From assembly GCA_944392125.1 (NCBI GenBank), contig CALXVP010000005.1:1-64000 (forward strand): a DNA stretch of 64,000 nt, in the 5' to 3' direction. The number at the start of each line of letters is the position of its first letter. Position 1 is the stretch's first letter. Origin of the DNA: an uncultured Alphaproteobacteria bacterium (GTDB lineage Bacteria; Pseudomonadota; Alphaproteobacteria; CAAHEQ01; UBA3637). Shown in pieces: positions 7,979 to 16,401 of the stretch. The position numbers and the translations under genes were made by a program. Under the pieces are notes generated by a model. The model made no database searches. It worked only from the letters and a program-made list of their open reading frames with translations, and was not told where the DNA came from.

Positions 7979-10900
7979 ATGAAAATTATAAACAAGTATA
8001 TTTTAAAACAGCTGATTGTGAGTTTTGCCCTTGTTTTACTGGGGCTTACGATGCTGATATGGTTGACGCAATCGTTGCGGATGATTGATATGATTGTAAC
8101 AAAGGGTGTCTCCGTGCGTATTTTTCTGGAGATGACATTATTGGCGTTGCCGAACTTTATCCAGATACTTTCGCCGTTGGCATTGTTTGCCGTTATCTTG
8201 TTTATTTTTTCACGAATGCAGGCGGATAAAGAATTGATGGTAATGCAGGCCATCGGAATGTCTAATCGGCAAATTATGTATCCGGTTATCGCAATGGCGG
8301 TTGTTTTAACGATTGTCGGCTATGTGATGACGCTCGTTTTGATTCCCGAATCGTATACGAAACTCAATGAAATGAAGTGGAAAGTCAGAAATGATTTATC
8401 TCATCTTTTGTTGCAGGAGGGCCAATTTAATTCGTTTGATAACGGGTTAACACTTTATATCAAAGAGCGGTTGGGAGATGGCTCCGTGCGAGGTGTGATG
8501 GCGTATGATGCCAAAGATCCGAAAAAGATAACTTCTTTGGTTGCCGAAAACGGGTTGATGTTTCAAGATAAAGATGGGTTTCAATTGGTTTTCAATAAAG
8601 GAACAAGGCAGGAATTTAATCCTGAAACAAAAGAATTTTCCATTTTAAAATTTGATAAATATACCATGTGGTTCAGCGATAAAAAAAATGTGGGGGAAAC
8701 ACGCAACGTAAATGCGGCGGAATATTCTTTAGAGTATTTAATCAATGCAAAGCCCTCCGATGCGCCGACGCCCGCTCTGTATCGTAAATATAAAGTGGAA
8801 ATTTTAAAGCGGTTAACGAAGCCTTTATATAATATCACATTTGCTTTTTTGGCCATATTCGGTATTTTGGCGCCGTTTTATAATCGGCGCGGACAAGTCG
8901 GTCGGATTAACTTCGTGGTTTTGTGCGCGTTGCTGATTCAATCGCTTAATTTGGCCTTTGAAAATTTGGCCGCCAAGAATCTCGTATTTTCTCCGCTATT
9001 GTTCGTCAATGTCTTTTTGCCGATATTGTTGATTTATTTAAGTATGATACGGCGCTTTCAATTTAAGAAGATTTTTTCCAAAATAACGGTGATACCTGTT
9101 CTTCTTATCGGCAGTTTATTGGTATCTGCTCCCGTTATGGCACAAATCAAGGTAGATCCGCAAGTGAAAATAGAAAAAGATAAGCCCGTTGATTTTGAGG
9201 CCGATACGTTTTCATACGATAAGAATAATGATGTGTTAACGGCAGAAGGTGATGTGATTATTGCGCAAAACGGCACGATTGTGCGCACGGAAAAGTTTAA
9301 TTTTTACCGCAAAACGAATCAAATTATCATGCCGGGGGAAGTGATTATTGAAACGCCGGACGGGACGGTAACGAGAACGCAAAACGTTATATTGAGCGCC
9401 GATATGAATGATATCATCGGTGAAGCCATTGTCATGCGGTTATATGAAGGCTCGCTTTTAACTTCCAAACGGTTAAAACGAACGGATGAAGCACAATCGC
9501 TTTATTTAAAGCGTGTGGCATATTCCCCGTGCAGTACGTGTGGCGCCGAGGCACCGCTTTGGAAAATCAGCGCGCGTAATTGGAAACACGATGTGCCCGA
9601 AAAAGAAATGATTTTTACGCATTCGTTTTTTGAAGTGAAAGACGTGCCTGTTTTTTATTTTCCGTATTTGAATGTGCCGGATTTTACGGTAAAACGGAAA
9701 ACGGGCTTTTTGGCGCCGAGTCTTTCGCACGGAAGCGAAATGAAACAAGGGGTTACCTTACCGTTTTTTGTTGATTTGGCGGATAATCAAAACTTAACGA
9801 TAACGCCGACTTTTTCTGCCTCACACGATCCGTTGGGAATCTTTGAATATGACGGCCGTTTTGATAAAGCCAGTTTCCAGTTGGCAGGAAGCGGAACACG
9901 TGATGATGACGGCTCGAATCAGGGCCATATCAAAGCGAATTTGCGATATGACTTTAACAATGAATGGCGGTTATCGGGGCAGTATTACCGCACCTCATCG
10001 GATACATATTTCAGACGCTATAATTTACCCGATGTGAATACATCACAAGCCTATTTGCGCTCATTTATCACGGCAGAGCGGTTCGGCACACAAAACTATT
10101 TTAATTTTACGGGATTATCATTCCAAAGTTTATGGTCGCGCGTTAATCAAGAATCAATCCCTGTCTTTATTCCGACTATGGATTATCATTTTACAACAGA
10201 TCCGCTAACGGATAACGGCTTATATGCTTTTTCGAACGCGAATGCCGCCATTTATAATAATCGGGAGAGGTTTAAATCACAACGGGTATCGTTCAAACAA
10301 GGGGTTGCACTGCCGTATATTACGCCGTTCGGGGCAGATATGGATTTTAGAGCCAGCGTGCGGGGCGATGCGTATGCCATTGATACGGGCAAATACGGCG
10401 TGTTGGACAGACCCTCGGACGACACCTATAATACCGGGCGCTTATTCCCGATTGCTTCCGCCAAAATCAGTTATCCGTTGGCAAAGCATACGGAAAATAC
10501 CACACAGGTTTTAGAGCCGATTTTAATGTTGATTACCTCACCGACAAGTGCGCAAAATGATAAAATTCCGAATATTGACAGCACGGATGTTGATTTTGAT
10601 GATACGAATTTATTTTCGGAAAATCGCTTTGTGGGATACGATCGCGTTGAAACGGGCACACGCGCCAATTACGGGGTGCAGTGGTCTATTTTTGATACGA
10701 AGAATCGCTCGTTTTCGTTTTTATTCGGGCAATCTTATCGCTTCTCGGGCGATGAGGAAATGGATGCCATCACGGGAACGGAAAATAATTATTCCGACTA
10801 TGTAGGCCGCCTGCAAATGAATTATCATTTATTAACGATGGCTTACCGTTTTCGGTTAGATCAAGAAACTTTTGAGCCGAAAAAGAATGAGATTACGGTT

Positions 10901-11230
10901 GTTGCGGGGAAAGCCCCCTTGCGGTTAGGGGTGAGTTATACCCAACTAAAAGCTATCAGCTTGGCAGATACGTTTTATAACGAGCGAGAGGAAATTTTAT
11001 TTTTCGGGTCTTCACGGTTGAGCAAACAATGGAATTTATCGGGATACTATCGGTATAACATGGCTCAAGACGATAGAGGGCCGATTGAATACGGTTCGCT
11101 TTTGCAATATGATAATGATTGCACGGCGATTGTGTTTGATTTAAGTCGCTCGTTTACGGAAGATCGTGATTATAAAGGAGATACTTCTTTTACGGTTAAG
11201 TTTGTGCTGAAAACATTGGGACAAATGTAA
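7979..11230 (+). CDS. lptD: LptF-LptD fusion: LPS-export permease joined in frame to LPS-assembly outer-membrane protein
   Basis: One uninterrupted 1083-residue frame encodes two proteins that are normally separate. Residues 1-355 are an LptF/LptG (YjgP/YjgQ) permease, LptF-like by its WLTQSLRMIDMIVTKG stretch, with paired N- and C-terminal transmembrane segments around a periplasmic jellyroll domain (FNSFDNGLTLYIKERLGDG). At residue 356 an internal Met begins a complete Sec signal peptide (MIRRFQFKK, hydrophobic VIPVLLIGSLLVSA, cleavage site VMA|Q), then an OstA-type LptD N-domain (DFEADTFSYDKNNDVLTAEG), two close Cys in SPCSTC, and the LptD beta-barrel to the C-terminus. Signal peptidase could split the product; alternatively translation restarts at ATG 9044, where I see no clear ribosome-binding site. 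The start at 7979 has AGAAAGGA upstream; 7973 is only an alternative TTG. surA follows 15 bases later. Confidence 0.9.
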   Translation: MKIINKYILKQLIVSFALVLLGLTMLIWLTQSLRMIDMIVTKGVSVRIFLEMTLLALPNFIQILSPLALFAVILFIFSRMQADKELMVMQAIGMSNRQIMYPVIAMAVVLTIVGYVMTLVLIPESYTKLNEMKWKVRNDLSHLLLQEGQFNSFDNGLTLYIKERLGDGSVRGVMAYDAKDPKKITSLVAENGLMFQDKDGFQLVFNKGTRQEFNPETKEFSILKFDKYTMWFSDKKNVGETRNVNAAEYSLEYLINAKPSDAPTPALYRKYKVEILKRLTKPLYNITFAFLAIFGILAPFYNRRGQVGRINFVVLCALLIQSLNLAFENLAAKNLVFSPLLFVNVFLPILLIYLSMIRRFQFKKIFSKITVIPVLLIGSLLVSAPVMAQIKVDPQVKIEKDKPVDFEADTFSYDKNNDVLTAEGDVIIAQNGTIVRTEKFNFYRKTNQIIMPGEVIIETPDGTVTRTQNVILSADMNDIIGEAIVMRLYEGSLLTSKRLKRTDEAQSLYLKRVAYSPCSTCGAEAPLWKISARNWKHDVPEKEMIFTHSFFEVKDVPVFYFPYLNVPDFTVKRKTGFLAPSLSHGSEMKQGVTLPFFVDLADNQNLTITPTFSASHDPLGIFEYDGRFDKASFQLAGSGTRDDDGSNQGHIKANLRYDFNNEWRLSGQYYRTSSDTYFRRYNLPDVNTSQAYLRSFITAERFGTQNYFNFTGLSFQSLWSRVNQESIPVFIPTMDYHFTTDPLTDNGLYAFSNANAAIYNNRERFKSQRVSFKQGVALPYITPFGADMDFRASVRGDAYAIDTGKYGVLDRPSDDTYNTGRLFPIASAKISYPLAKHTENTTQVLEPILMLITSPTSAQNDKIPNIDSTDVDFDDTNLFSENRFVGYDRVETGTRANYGVQWSIFDTKNRSFSFLFGQSYRFSGDEEMDAITGTENNYSDYVGRLQMNYHLLTMAYRFRLDQETFEPKKNEITVVAGKAPLRLGVSYTQLKAISLADTFYNEREEILFFGSSRLSKQWNLSGYYRYNMAQDDRGPIEYGSLLQYDNDCTAIVFDLSRSFTEDRDYKGDTSFTVKFVLKTLGQM

Positions 11231-11245
11231 AAAGGGAGGCAAAGA

Positions 11246-12427
11246 ATGAAAAGTGTATTTTTAGGCATAATCGGGCTTATGATGGGAATAAGCGCAACGG
11301 CATGGAGCGGAGAAATTGTTGCCGTTGTGAACGATGAGCCGATTTCCAGTTATGATGTGGAAGCGCGGGCGAAATTGATTGCCGTTCAACGTGCCGATTA
11401 TTTAAGTAATCAAAAAAAAGCGCAATATGTGCAAGAAGCATTAGATGATATTATTGATGATAAAGTTAAAATGGCAGAAGCCGAAAAAAATCATTTTTCC
11501 GTGAGCGAAAAAGAAATTGATGCTGCCGTTCGCCACTTGGAGGAACAAAACGGCATGAAGCCGGGCACGATGGGCAGTATGCTGGAAAAAAACGGTGTGC
11601 CTTTACGCATTTTGCGCGACCAAATTCGGGCGGATTTGATGTGGGTTCAGGTATTGCAAAAACAAGGGGGTGTGGTTTCGGAAATTACACCGGCCGAAAT
11701 TGAAAAAAAGAAGAATGAATTGCGCGCTAAATTGCGAGAAGAAGAATTTTTTGTTTTTGAGATTTTGATACCGAAGAAAGAAGATGCGGAAAAATGCTAT
11801 GTGGAATTACAAAAAGGATTGGCATTTGATGAAGCCGCCAAAAAGTATTCCAAAGCGAAATCAGCACGCAACGGTGGTGCTGTCGGGTGGGTTAAAAATA
11901 ACCATTACGGCAAAGCGGTTACAGATATGTTAAGACAACTCAGTCCCGGCGATTTATCGGCCCCGTTAAAAACAAAAGACGGCTATTTACTTTTATTGTT
12001 GCAAGATAAAAAAACGCCGGTATTAACGGATACGGTTGCCGTATGGTCATTGGCACAGATGGCTATGCCGACCACGCAGGCGGTTCAGTTTGAAAAGGAA
12101 TTATCGCAAATTAAAACATGCGAAGATTTTATGGCTTTCGGCAAAAAATATGCCATTGCGGAATCGGTTAAATCGGGAGCGGTTTCACCCGAACAACTGC
12201 CAAACGAGTTAAAAGATATTTTAGCTAAGGAATCATTGAAAACGGTTATCGGCCCCGTGCGGACGCAAGATATTGATATTTTCTTTATGAAATGCAGTGT
12301 GGAAAATAAGAAAATTTTACCGGATGATGCCGTATTGAAGGCACAGATTGAAAATGAAAAAATGGAAGCACTCTCCGATAAAGTTTTAAAGAGCGTTAAA
12401 CGGTATGCCGTAATTGAATATAAATAA
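11246..12427 (+). CDS. surA: SurA-like periplasmic chaperone / peptidyl-prolyl isomerase
   Basis: 393 residues. A signal peptide (MKSVFLGIIGLMMGISATAW, cleavage near residue 20-22) precedes a SurA N-terminal domain (EIVAVVNDEPISSYDVEARA) and a long helical chaperone region. One parvulin PPIase domain is recognisable (residues ~165-255, EEFFVFEILIPKK to GAVGWVKNN...LSPGDLSAPLKTKDGYLLLL). A second parvulin module, present in many SurA proteins, is degenerate or absent in the last ~140 residues. SurA escorts beta-barrel proteins, LptD among them, to the BAM complex, which fits its place directly after lptD. A strong ribosome-binding site (AAGGGAGGC) lies before the ATG. In many Alphaproteobacteria pdxA and rsmA follow; here folD does. 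Confidence 0.87.
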   Translation: MKSVFLGIIGLMMGISATAWSGEIVAVVNDEPISSYDVEARAKLIAVQRADYLSNQKKAQYVQEALDDIIDDKVKMAEAEKNHFSVSEKEIDAAVRHLEEQNGMKPGTMGSMLEKNGVPLRILRDQIRADLMWVQVLQKQGGVVSEITPAEIEKKKNELRAKLREEEFFVFEILIPKKEDAEKCYVELQKGLAFDEAAKKYSKAKSARNGGAVGWVKNNHYGKAVTDMLRQLSPGDLSAPLKTKDGYLLLLLQDKKTPVLTDTVAVWSLAQMAMPTTQAVQFEKELSQIKTCEDFMAFGKKYAIAESVKSGAVSPEQLPNELKDILAKESLKTVIGPVRTQDIDIFFMKCSVENKKILPDDAVLKAQIENEKMEALSDKVLKSVKRYAVIEYK

Positions 12428-12440
12428 AAAAGGCAAACAA

Positions 12441-13319
12441 ATGGTAGAAAAGAAAGAAAAAGTGAAGACGAAAATCATTGACGGTAAAAAAATGGCTGCC
12501 GCCATTGAAAAAAAATTGCAGGCTGAAATTCAAACATTTGAACGCAAGCCACAAATGGCCGTTATTTTAGTCGGGGATAATCCGGCCAGTTTAATTTATG
12601 TGAATCATAAAAAAAAGGCGGCCGAAAAAGTCGGGATTGATGTCGCTATTTACCATTTATCGCCCGTCATGACGCAAGATGCCTTGATTTCGTTTGTTGA
12701 AGAATTAAATCGTAATGAAGGGGTTGACGGGATTATCGTGCAGTTGCCGTTGCCGAAACATTTTGATGAAAATGCCGTGATAAACGCAATTAGTCCCGCA
12801 AAAGATATAGACGGCTTAAATTATATCAATATGGGGAAATTGTTTATCGGACAACCGTCCCTCGTTCCATGCACGCCGTTGGCTTGTATGGCGTTAATTA
12901 AAAGCGTTTCTCGGAATCTGGTCGGAAAGACGGCGGTTGTTGTCGGGCGCTCACGATTAGTCGGCAAGCCGATGGTGCAGTTATTATTGAATGAACAATG
13001 CACGGTTACGCAGGCGCATTCCAAAACGAAGCATTTATCCGATGTGTGCAAAAATGCGGATATTATTGTATCGGCAACGGGTTGTGCCGGTTTGATACGG
13101 AAGAAATTTGTAAAAAAAGGCGCTATCTTAATTGATGTGGGGATTGTGCGCACGGCATCTAAAAAAATAACGGGAGATATCGCTTATGAGGAAATGTTGG
13201 GTCATGCAAAAGCGATAACGCCGGTTCCGGGCGGTGTCGGACCGATGACGGTTGCCATGTTGCTTTCAAATGTGGTAAAAGCGTATCGTGATGCAAATGT
13301 TCTTCTCCCGCGTATTTAG
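12441..13319 (+). CDS. folD: Methylenetetrahydrofolate dehydrogenase / methenyltetrahydrofolate cyclohydrolase
   Basis: 292 residues, full length for FolD, which interconverts 5,10-methylene-, methenyl- and 10-formyl-THF with NADP. The catalytic YxxxK is YVNHK near residue 50, with the signature DGIIVQLPLPKHF, the AKDIDG loop, PCTPLA, the NADP-binding VVVGRSRLVGKP and the C-terminal PVPGGVGPMT. The frame extends to a TTG at 12414 inside the end of surA; the ATG at 12441, 13 bases after the surA stop, gives the normal N-terminus (MVEKKEKVKTKIIDGKK). It closes the plus-strand run. The 180 bases after it hold no gene or terminator I can see. Confidence 0.94.
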   Translation: MVEKKEKVKTKIIDGKKMAAAIEKKLQAEIQTFERKPQMAVILVGDNPASLIYVNHKKKAAEKVGIDVAIYHLSPVMTQDALISFVEELNRNEGVDGIIVQLPLPKHFDENAVINAISPAKDIDGLNYINMGKLFIGQPSLVPCTPLACMALIKSVSRNLVGKTAVVVGRSRLVGKPMVQLLLNEQCTVTQAHSKTKHLSDVCKNADIIVSATGCAGLIRKKFVKKGAILIDVGIVRTASKKITGDIAYEEMLGHAKAITPVPGGVGPMTVAMLLSNVVKAYRDANVLLPRI

Positions 13320-13499
13320 AAAAAAGAAAATGGGTGCTTCAAAATAAGGGGCGTTCGTCCGCTCCTGCTTACCTATTAAATCCAAGCGGAAATAAAGGTG
13401 TTGCTTTGCCTGTGCAATCTGACGGCATATTGCGCGTTATTGTATTCACGCAGAGAGTTGCATGCGCGCGAAATGCAGAGGAGTCTAACGATTAAATTG

Positions 13500-14630
13500 T
13501 TATTCTAAATCTTCTACCAGCGCAAATATATTTCCGGATTGCCTGCGATAGAGTTCTTCTTCACCCGCGGGATTTTTAAAGATAATTTCATTTCCAGACT
13601 CGCGTATTTTTTCATACTTTTCTTTCGTTTCGGCGCGCATGTAAAGCGAGCCCGAAAGCGGAAAGAAGTAGTCCACAAAATCAAAATGTTTGATATAGAG
13701 CGTGCCCTCCGGCAAAACAGGGTGCGTGCATTCTTGTTCGTATGTGAAAACAAGCGCATATTGATTGACGATTTTCTTTTTTATATTAGCATCAATCATT
13801 TGTTTCATCAATTTGCAACGGTTGGCTTCATACGCATCTTCTTTGGATATACCGAAACGAGCCAGTAATTTCGCACTGATTACTTTGCGCATACTTAAAA
13901 TTGTATCGTAATACTCTTTCCCATAGGAAGAATGGCGACGCAACCGTAAAAGCGGTTCGTTAATCATACCCAGTTTCCCGCCGGCTAACCACATGCGTGA
14001 CCAAAAATCATAATCTTCTGCCGATATGAGCGATTCATCATACCGTAAATGATGTTTGCGCGCAAAATCTAAATCAAACATAGCCAGATTGGTATAATAG
14101 TTGGCAAAGTGATAAATAATTTCCCAGCGTTTGGGCGGAACCCAATTATTCGGGCCTTTGGCCTCTCGTCCCATTTCGTAATAAATACTGTTGACGGCAG
14201 TATAATCCGGATGTTTTTTAAAAAACGCCAATGATTTTTCCAAACGATTCGGCTCGGAATAATCGTCGCTGTCCATAATTGCAAGGTATTTCCCACGCGC
14301 GGCATCCATACCGATATTGCGGGAACAGGCAATACCGCAGTTTTGTTTATTTTGGATCAATCTAATCCGTGAATCCGATGATTGATAGGCTTGAATCAGT
14401 TGCACGGAGTTATCTGTTGACCCATCGTCCACAATAATAAATTCAAAATCCGAAACCGTTTGATTTAAAATGGATTCAATGGCACGTGGCAATAAGTCTA
14501 CACGGTTATATGTGGGCATCACAACCGAAATAAGCGGTGGCCGAAGCATTAAGAAACACACAAAGCCCAACAAACAGATATAGAGGATAATTAAAAAAGA
14601 ATAAAGGAAAATTTTTTTACGTTTTTTCAT
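13500..14630 (-). CDS. Membrane-anchored family 2 glycosyltransferase
   Basis: 376 residues. A basic N-terminus and one transmembrane helix (FLYSFLIILYICLLGFVCFL, residues ~7-26) anchor a GT-A fold domain: PLISVVMPTYNRVDLLPRAI, the DDGSTDNS nucleotide-sugar motif, and DSDDYSEP as the metal-binding DxD. The last ~150 residues are less conserved. GT2 enzymes transfer sugars to lipid or surface glycan acceptors; acceptor and sugar are unknown. The frame extends upstream to 14681, but ATG 14630 is chosen because it overlaps the yqgE stop as TAATG and starts just before the anchor helix. Last gene of a three-gene minus-strand operon. Confidence 0.85.
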   Translation of the reverse strand: MKKRKKIFLYSFLIILYICLLGFVCFLMLRPPLISVVMPTYNRVDLLPRAIESILNQTVSDFEFIIVDDGSTDNSVQLIQAYQSSDSRIRLIQNKQNCGIACSRNIGMDAARGKYLAIMDSDDYSEPNRLEKSLAFFKKHPDYTAVNSIYYEMGREAKGPNNWVPPKRWEIIYHFANYYTNLAMFDLDFARKHHLRYDESLISAEDYDFWSRMWLAGGKLGMINEPLLRLRRHSSYGKEYYDTILSMRKVISAKLLARFGISKEDAYEANRCKLMKQMIDANIKKKIVNQYALVFTYEQECTHPVLPEGTLYIKHFDFVDYFFPLSGSLYMRAETKEKYEKIRESGNEIIFKNPAGEEELYRRQSGNIFALVEDLE

Positions 14631-15208
14631 TATGCCTGCCCACATTCGGTAGAAAGATATTGCGCCTTTATTCCCAAACACGATAAAGCCGTTTCCCAGC
14701 GTTTTGAAAAGGGAATATCAAATAAAAAAGAGGCGGTATCAAGCGATGCCGTCAGCCAAACATTACTCATCAGCTCATCTTCCAACTGTCCGCCGATCCA
14801 TGTGGCACAGCCAAGCGCAATTAAACTTTTTTGTGGCCCGCGACCTCGTGCAATATCATATAAAATGTTTTGCGTGGCGGTTAATGAAATTCCGTCGGCA
14901 ACGAAAATTGTTTCCTCGGTTTTATAATCGGACGTATGTAAAATAAATCCGTTCGTAAATTTATCCGGCCCGCCCAGAACAATTTTCGGCGGATTCGGCA
15001 GAACGGGATGTTCAATTTTTAACTGATCCAGAATATCCACGAAAGACATTCTGTCCGCCGGATGATTGATAACAATTCCCGCACCGCCGGCGCGTGTGTG
15101 TTCATAGATGTAAATCACGGATTTATTGAAACGTAAATCATCAATCTGAGGCATGGCAATTAAGAATTGCCCTTTGAGAGAGGTAAACGCTTCTTTTTGA
15201 GTTTTCAT
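14630..15208 (-). CDS. YqgE/AlgH family protein (UPF0301)
   Basis: 192 residues from ATG 15208. It matches the YqgE/AlgH family: LKGQFLIAMPQIDDLRFNKS then VIYIYEHTRAGGAGIVINHP, VLGGPDKFTNGFILH and the central ALGCATWIGGQLEDEL. Family members are small cytosolic proteins of uncertain biochemical role. An ATG at 15235 lies inside the upstream gene; 15208 is four bases after that gene's stop and fits better. It overlaps the glycosyltransferase start by one base (TAATG), so the two are translationally coupled. Confidence 0.88.
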   Translation of the reverse strand: MKTQKEAFTSLKGQFLIAMPQIDDLRFNKSVIYIYEHTRAGGAGIVINHPADRMSFVDILDQLKIEHPVLPNPPKIVLGGPDKFTNGFILHTSDYKTEETIFVADGISLTATQNILYDIARGRGPQKSLIALGCATWIGGQLEDELMSNVWLTASLDTASFLFDIPFSKRWETALSCLGIKAQYLSTECGQA

Positions 15209-15212
15209 TTCG

Positions 15213-15581
15213 TTATCGTTCCGTATTTTCTTCATCCGGGTTATAGCGTCCCACCATACCGCTTAAATCGGAATTTTCCGTATCGGATAAATCGGCATCT
15301 TCATCTAAAATTTCCAAATCATCGGCTTCCATATCCTCATCGGTTAAGGGAACATCTTCCGTCATCTTCAATAAGGCTTCTTCATCCAAATTTTCGTCAT
15401 CAATCCGCGGAGCGGCTTTTTTAGCTAATTTTAATAATTGTTTTGATTTTGATTCTTCATACGATTCGGGTGTGTATTTTTCTTTACACTTCGGACACGC
15501 AAAAGATTTTTTATTCATATCATAAAAAAATGTTCCGCATTTCAAACACTTACGTTTTGAGCCCCATTCTGCTTTTGCCAT
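15213..15581 (-). CDS. TIGR02300 family (FYDLN acid domain) zinc-ribbon protein
   Basis: 122 residues. The N-terminal zinc ribbon has two CxxC pairs, CLKCGTFFYDMN (family consensus FYDLN) and CPKC at residues ~18-40. The remainder is highly acidic (DIDDENLDEEA-like runs, LTDEDMEADDLEILDEDADL). This architecture is typical of Alphaproteobacteria, where the gene commonly sits beside aroA-cmk-rpsA, and it helps place the organism. Biochemical function is not established; a nucleic-acid or protein-binding regulatory role is inferred from the ribbon. First gene of the minus-strand operon, divergent from cmk. Confidence 0.87.
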   Translation of the reverse strand: MAKAEWGSKRKCLKCGTFFYDMNKKSFACPKCKEKYTPESYEESKSKQLLKLAKKAAPRIDDENLDEEALLKMTEDVPLTDEDMEADDLEILDEDADLSDTENSDLSGMVGRYNPDEENTER

Positions 15582-15682
15582 AATTAACCTCCGTTTGCAA
15601 AAAAAACTTGTTATTTGTGCCTTTTACATGTAATGTTCAAATTGTCAATAAAAATTTACGATTAACAAGGAAAAAACAGTTT

Positions 15683-16342
15683 ATGACAATTATTGCAATT
15701 GACGGCAGTTCGGCAACGGGGAAGGGCACACTCGGGCTCAAATTGGCGCAAACCTTTGATTATGCTTATTTAGATACGGGGGCGCTATATCGGGGTGTGG
15801 CCTATAAAATGATGCAGGCAGGCGATGATTTAACAGATGAAATCAAAGCAACGGCGGTGGCAAACGGTCTTTCAAGCGCACAAATGTTGCATTTGCAAGA
15901 CGAATCGTCTATCCGAACGGAAACATGCGGAAAGGGGGCCTCCATTGTTTCATCCGTTCCGAGCGTGCGACAAGCGTTATTTGACTTTCAACGGCGATTC
16001 GCTTTAAATCCGATTAAAAAAGACGGAACGCCGGCCAAAGGCGCGATTTTGGACGGGCGTGATATCGGCACGGTTATTTGTCCGGATGCCGATTTTAAGT
16101 TCTTTTTAACGGCTCGTGCGGAAATTCGCGCACAAAGACGATTAAAAGAGTTGCAATTAAGAGGATTATGTGTTATATATGAGGACATTCTATCGGAAAT
16201 TCAAGCGCGTGATAAACGCGATAGTGAGCGTAAAACGGCGCCGTTAAAGCCGGCGGAAGATGCGTTGATTATTGATACATCCGATATGACGGCGGACGAG
16301 GTATACGCCCGTGTCGTTCGCTATATGGAAGGGCGGAGTTAA
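15683..16342 (+). CDS. cmk: Cytidylate kinase
   Basis: 219 residues; phosphorylates CMP/dCMP. Seen are the P-loop GSSATGKGT (residues 8-16, with Ser-Ser where PA is common), DTGALYRG, LDGRDIGTVICPDADFKFFL and the basic segment ARAEIRAQRRLKEL. The frame extends back to 15608, but the ATG at 15683 starts exactly at the conserved MTIIAIDG strand with AACAAGGAAA upstream. It is followed after 59 bases by rpsA, the near-universal cmk-rpsA pair. aroA, often upstream of cmk in Alphaproteobacteria, is not here. Confidence 0.93.
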   Translation: MTIIAIDGSSATGKGTLGLKLAQTFDYAYLDTGALYRGVAYKMMQAGDDLTDEIKATAVANGLSSAQMLHLQDESSIRTETCGKGASIVSSVPSVRQALFDFQRRFALNPIKKDGTPAKGAILDGRDIGTVICPDADFKFFLTARAEIRAQRRLKELQLRGLCVIYEDILSEIQARDKRDSERKTAPLKPAEDALIIDTSDMTADEVYARVVRYMEGRS

Positions 16343-16401
16343 CAAGTCCCCGAAACGAGGGTGTTTCGGTGGCCAACCAAAATTATTTTTAAGGATAATA
16401 A

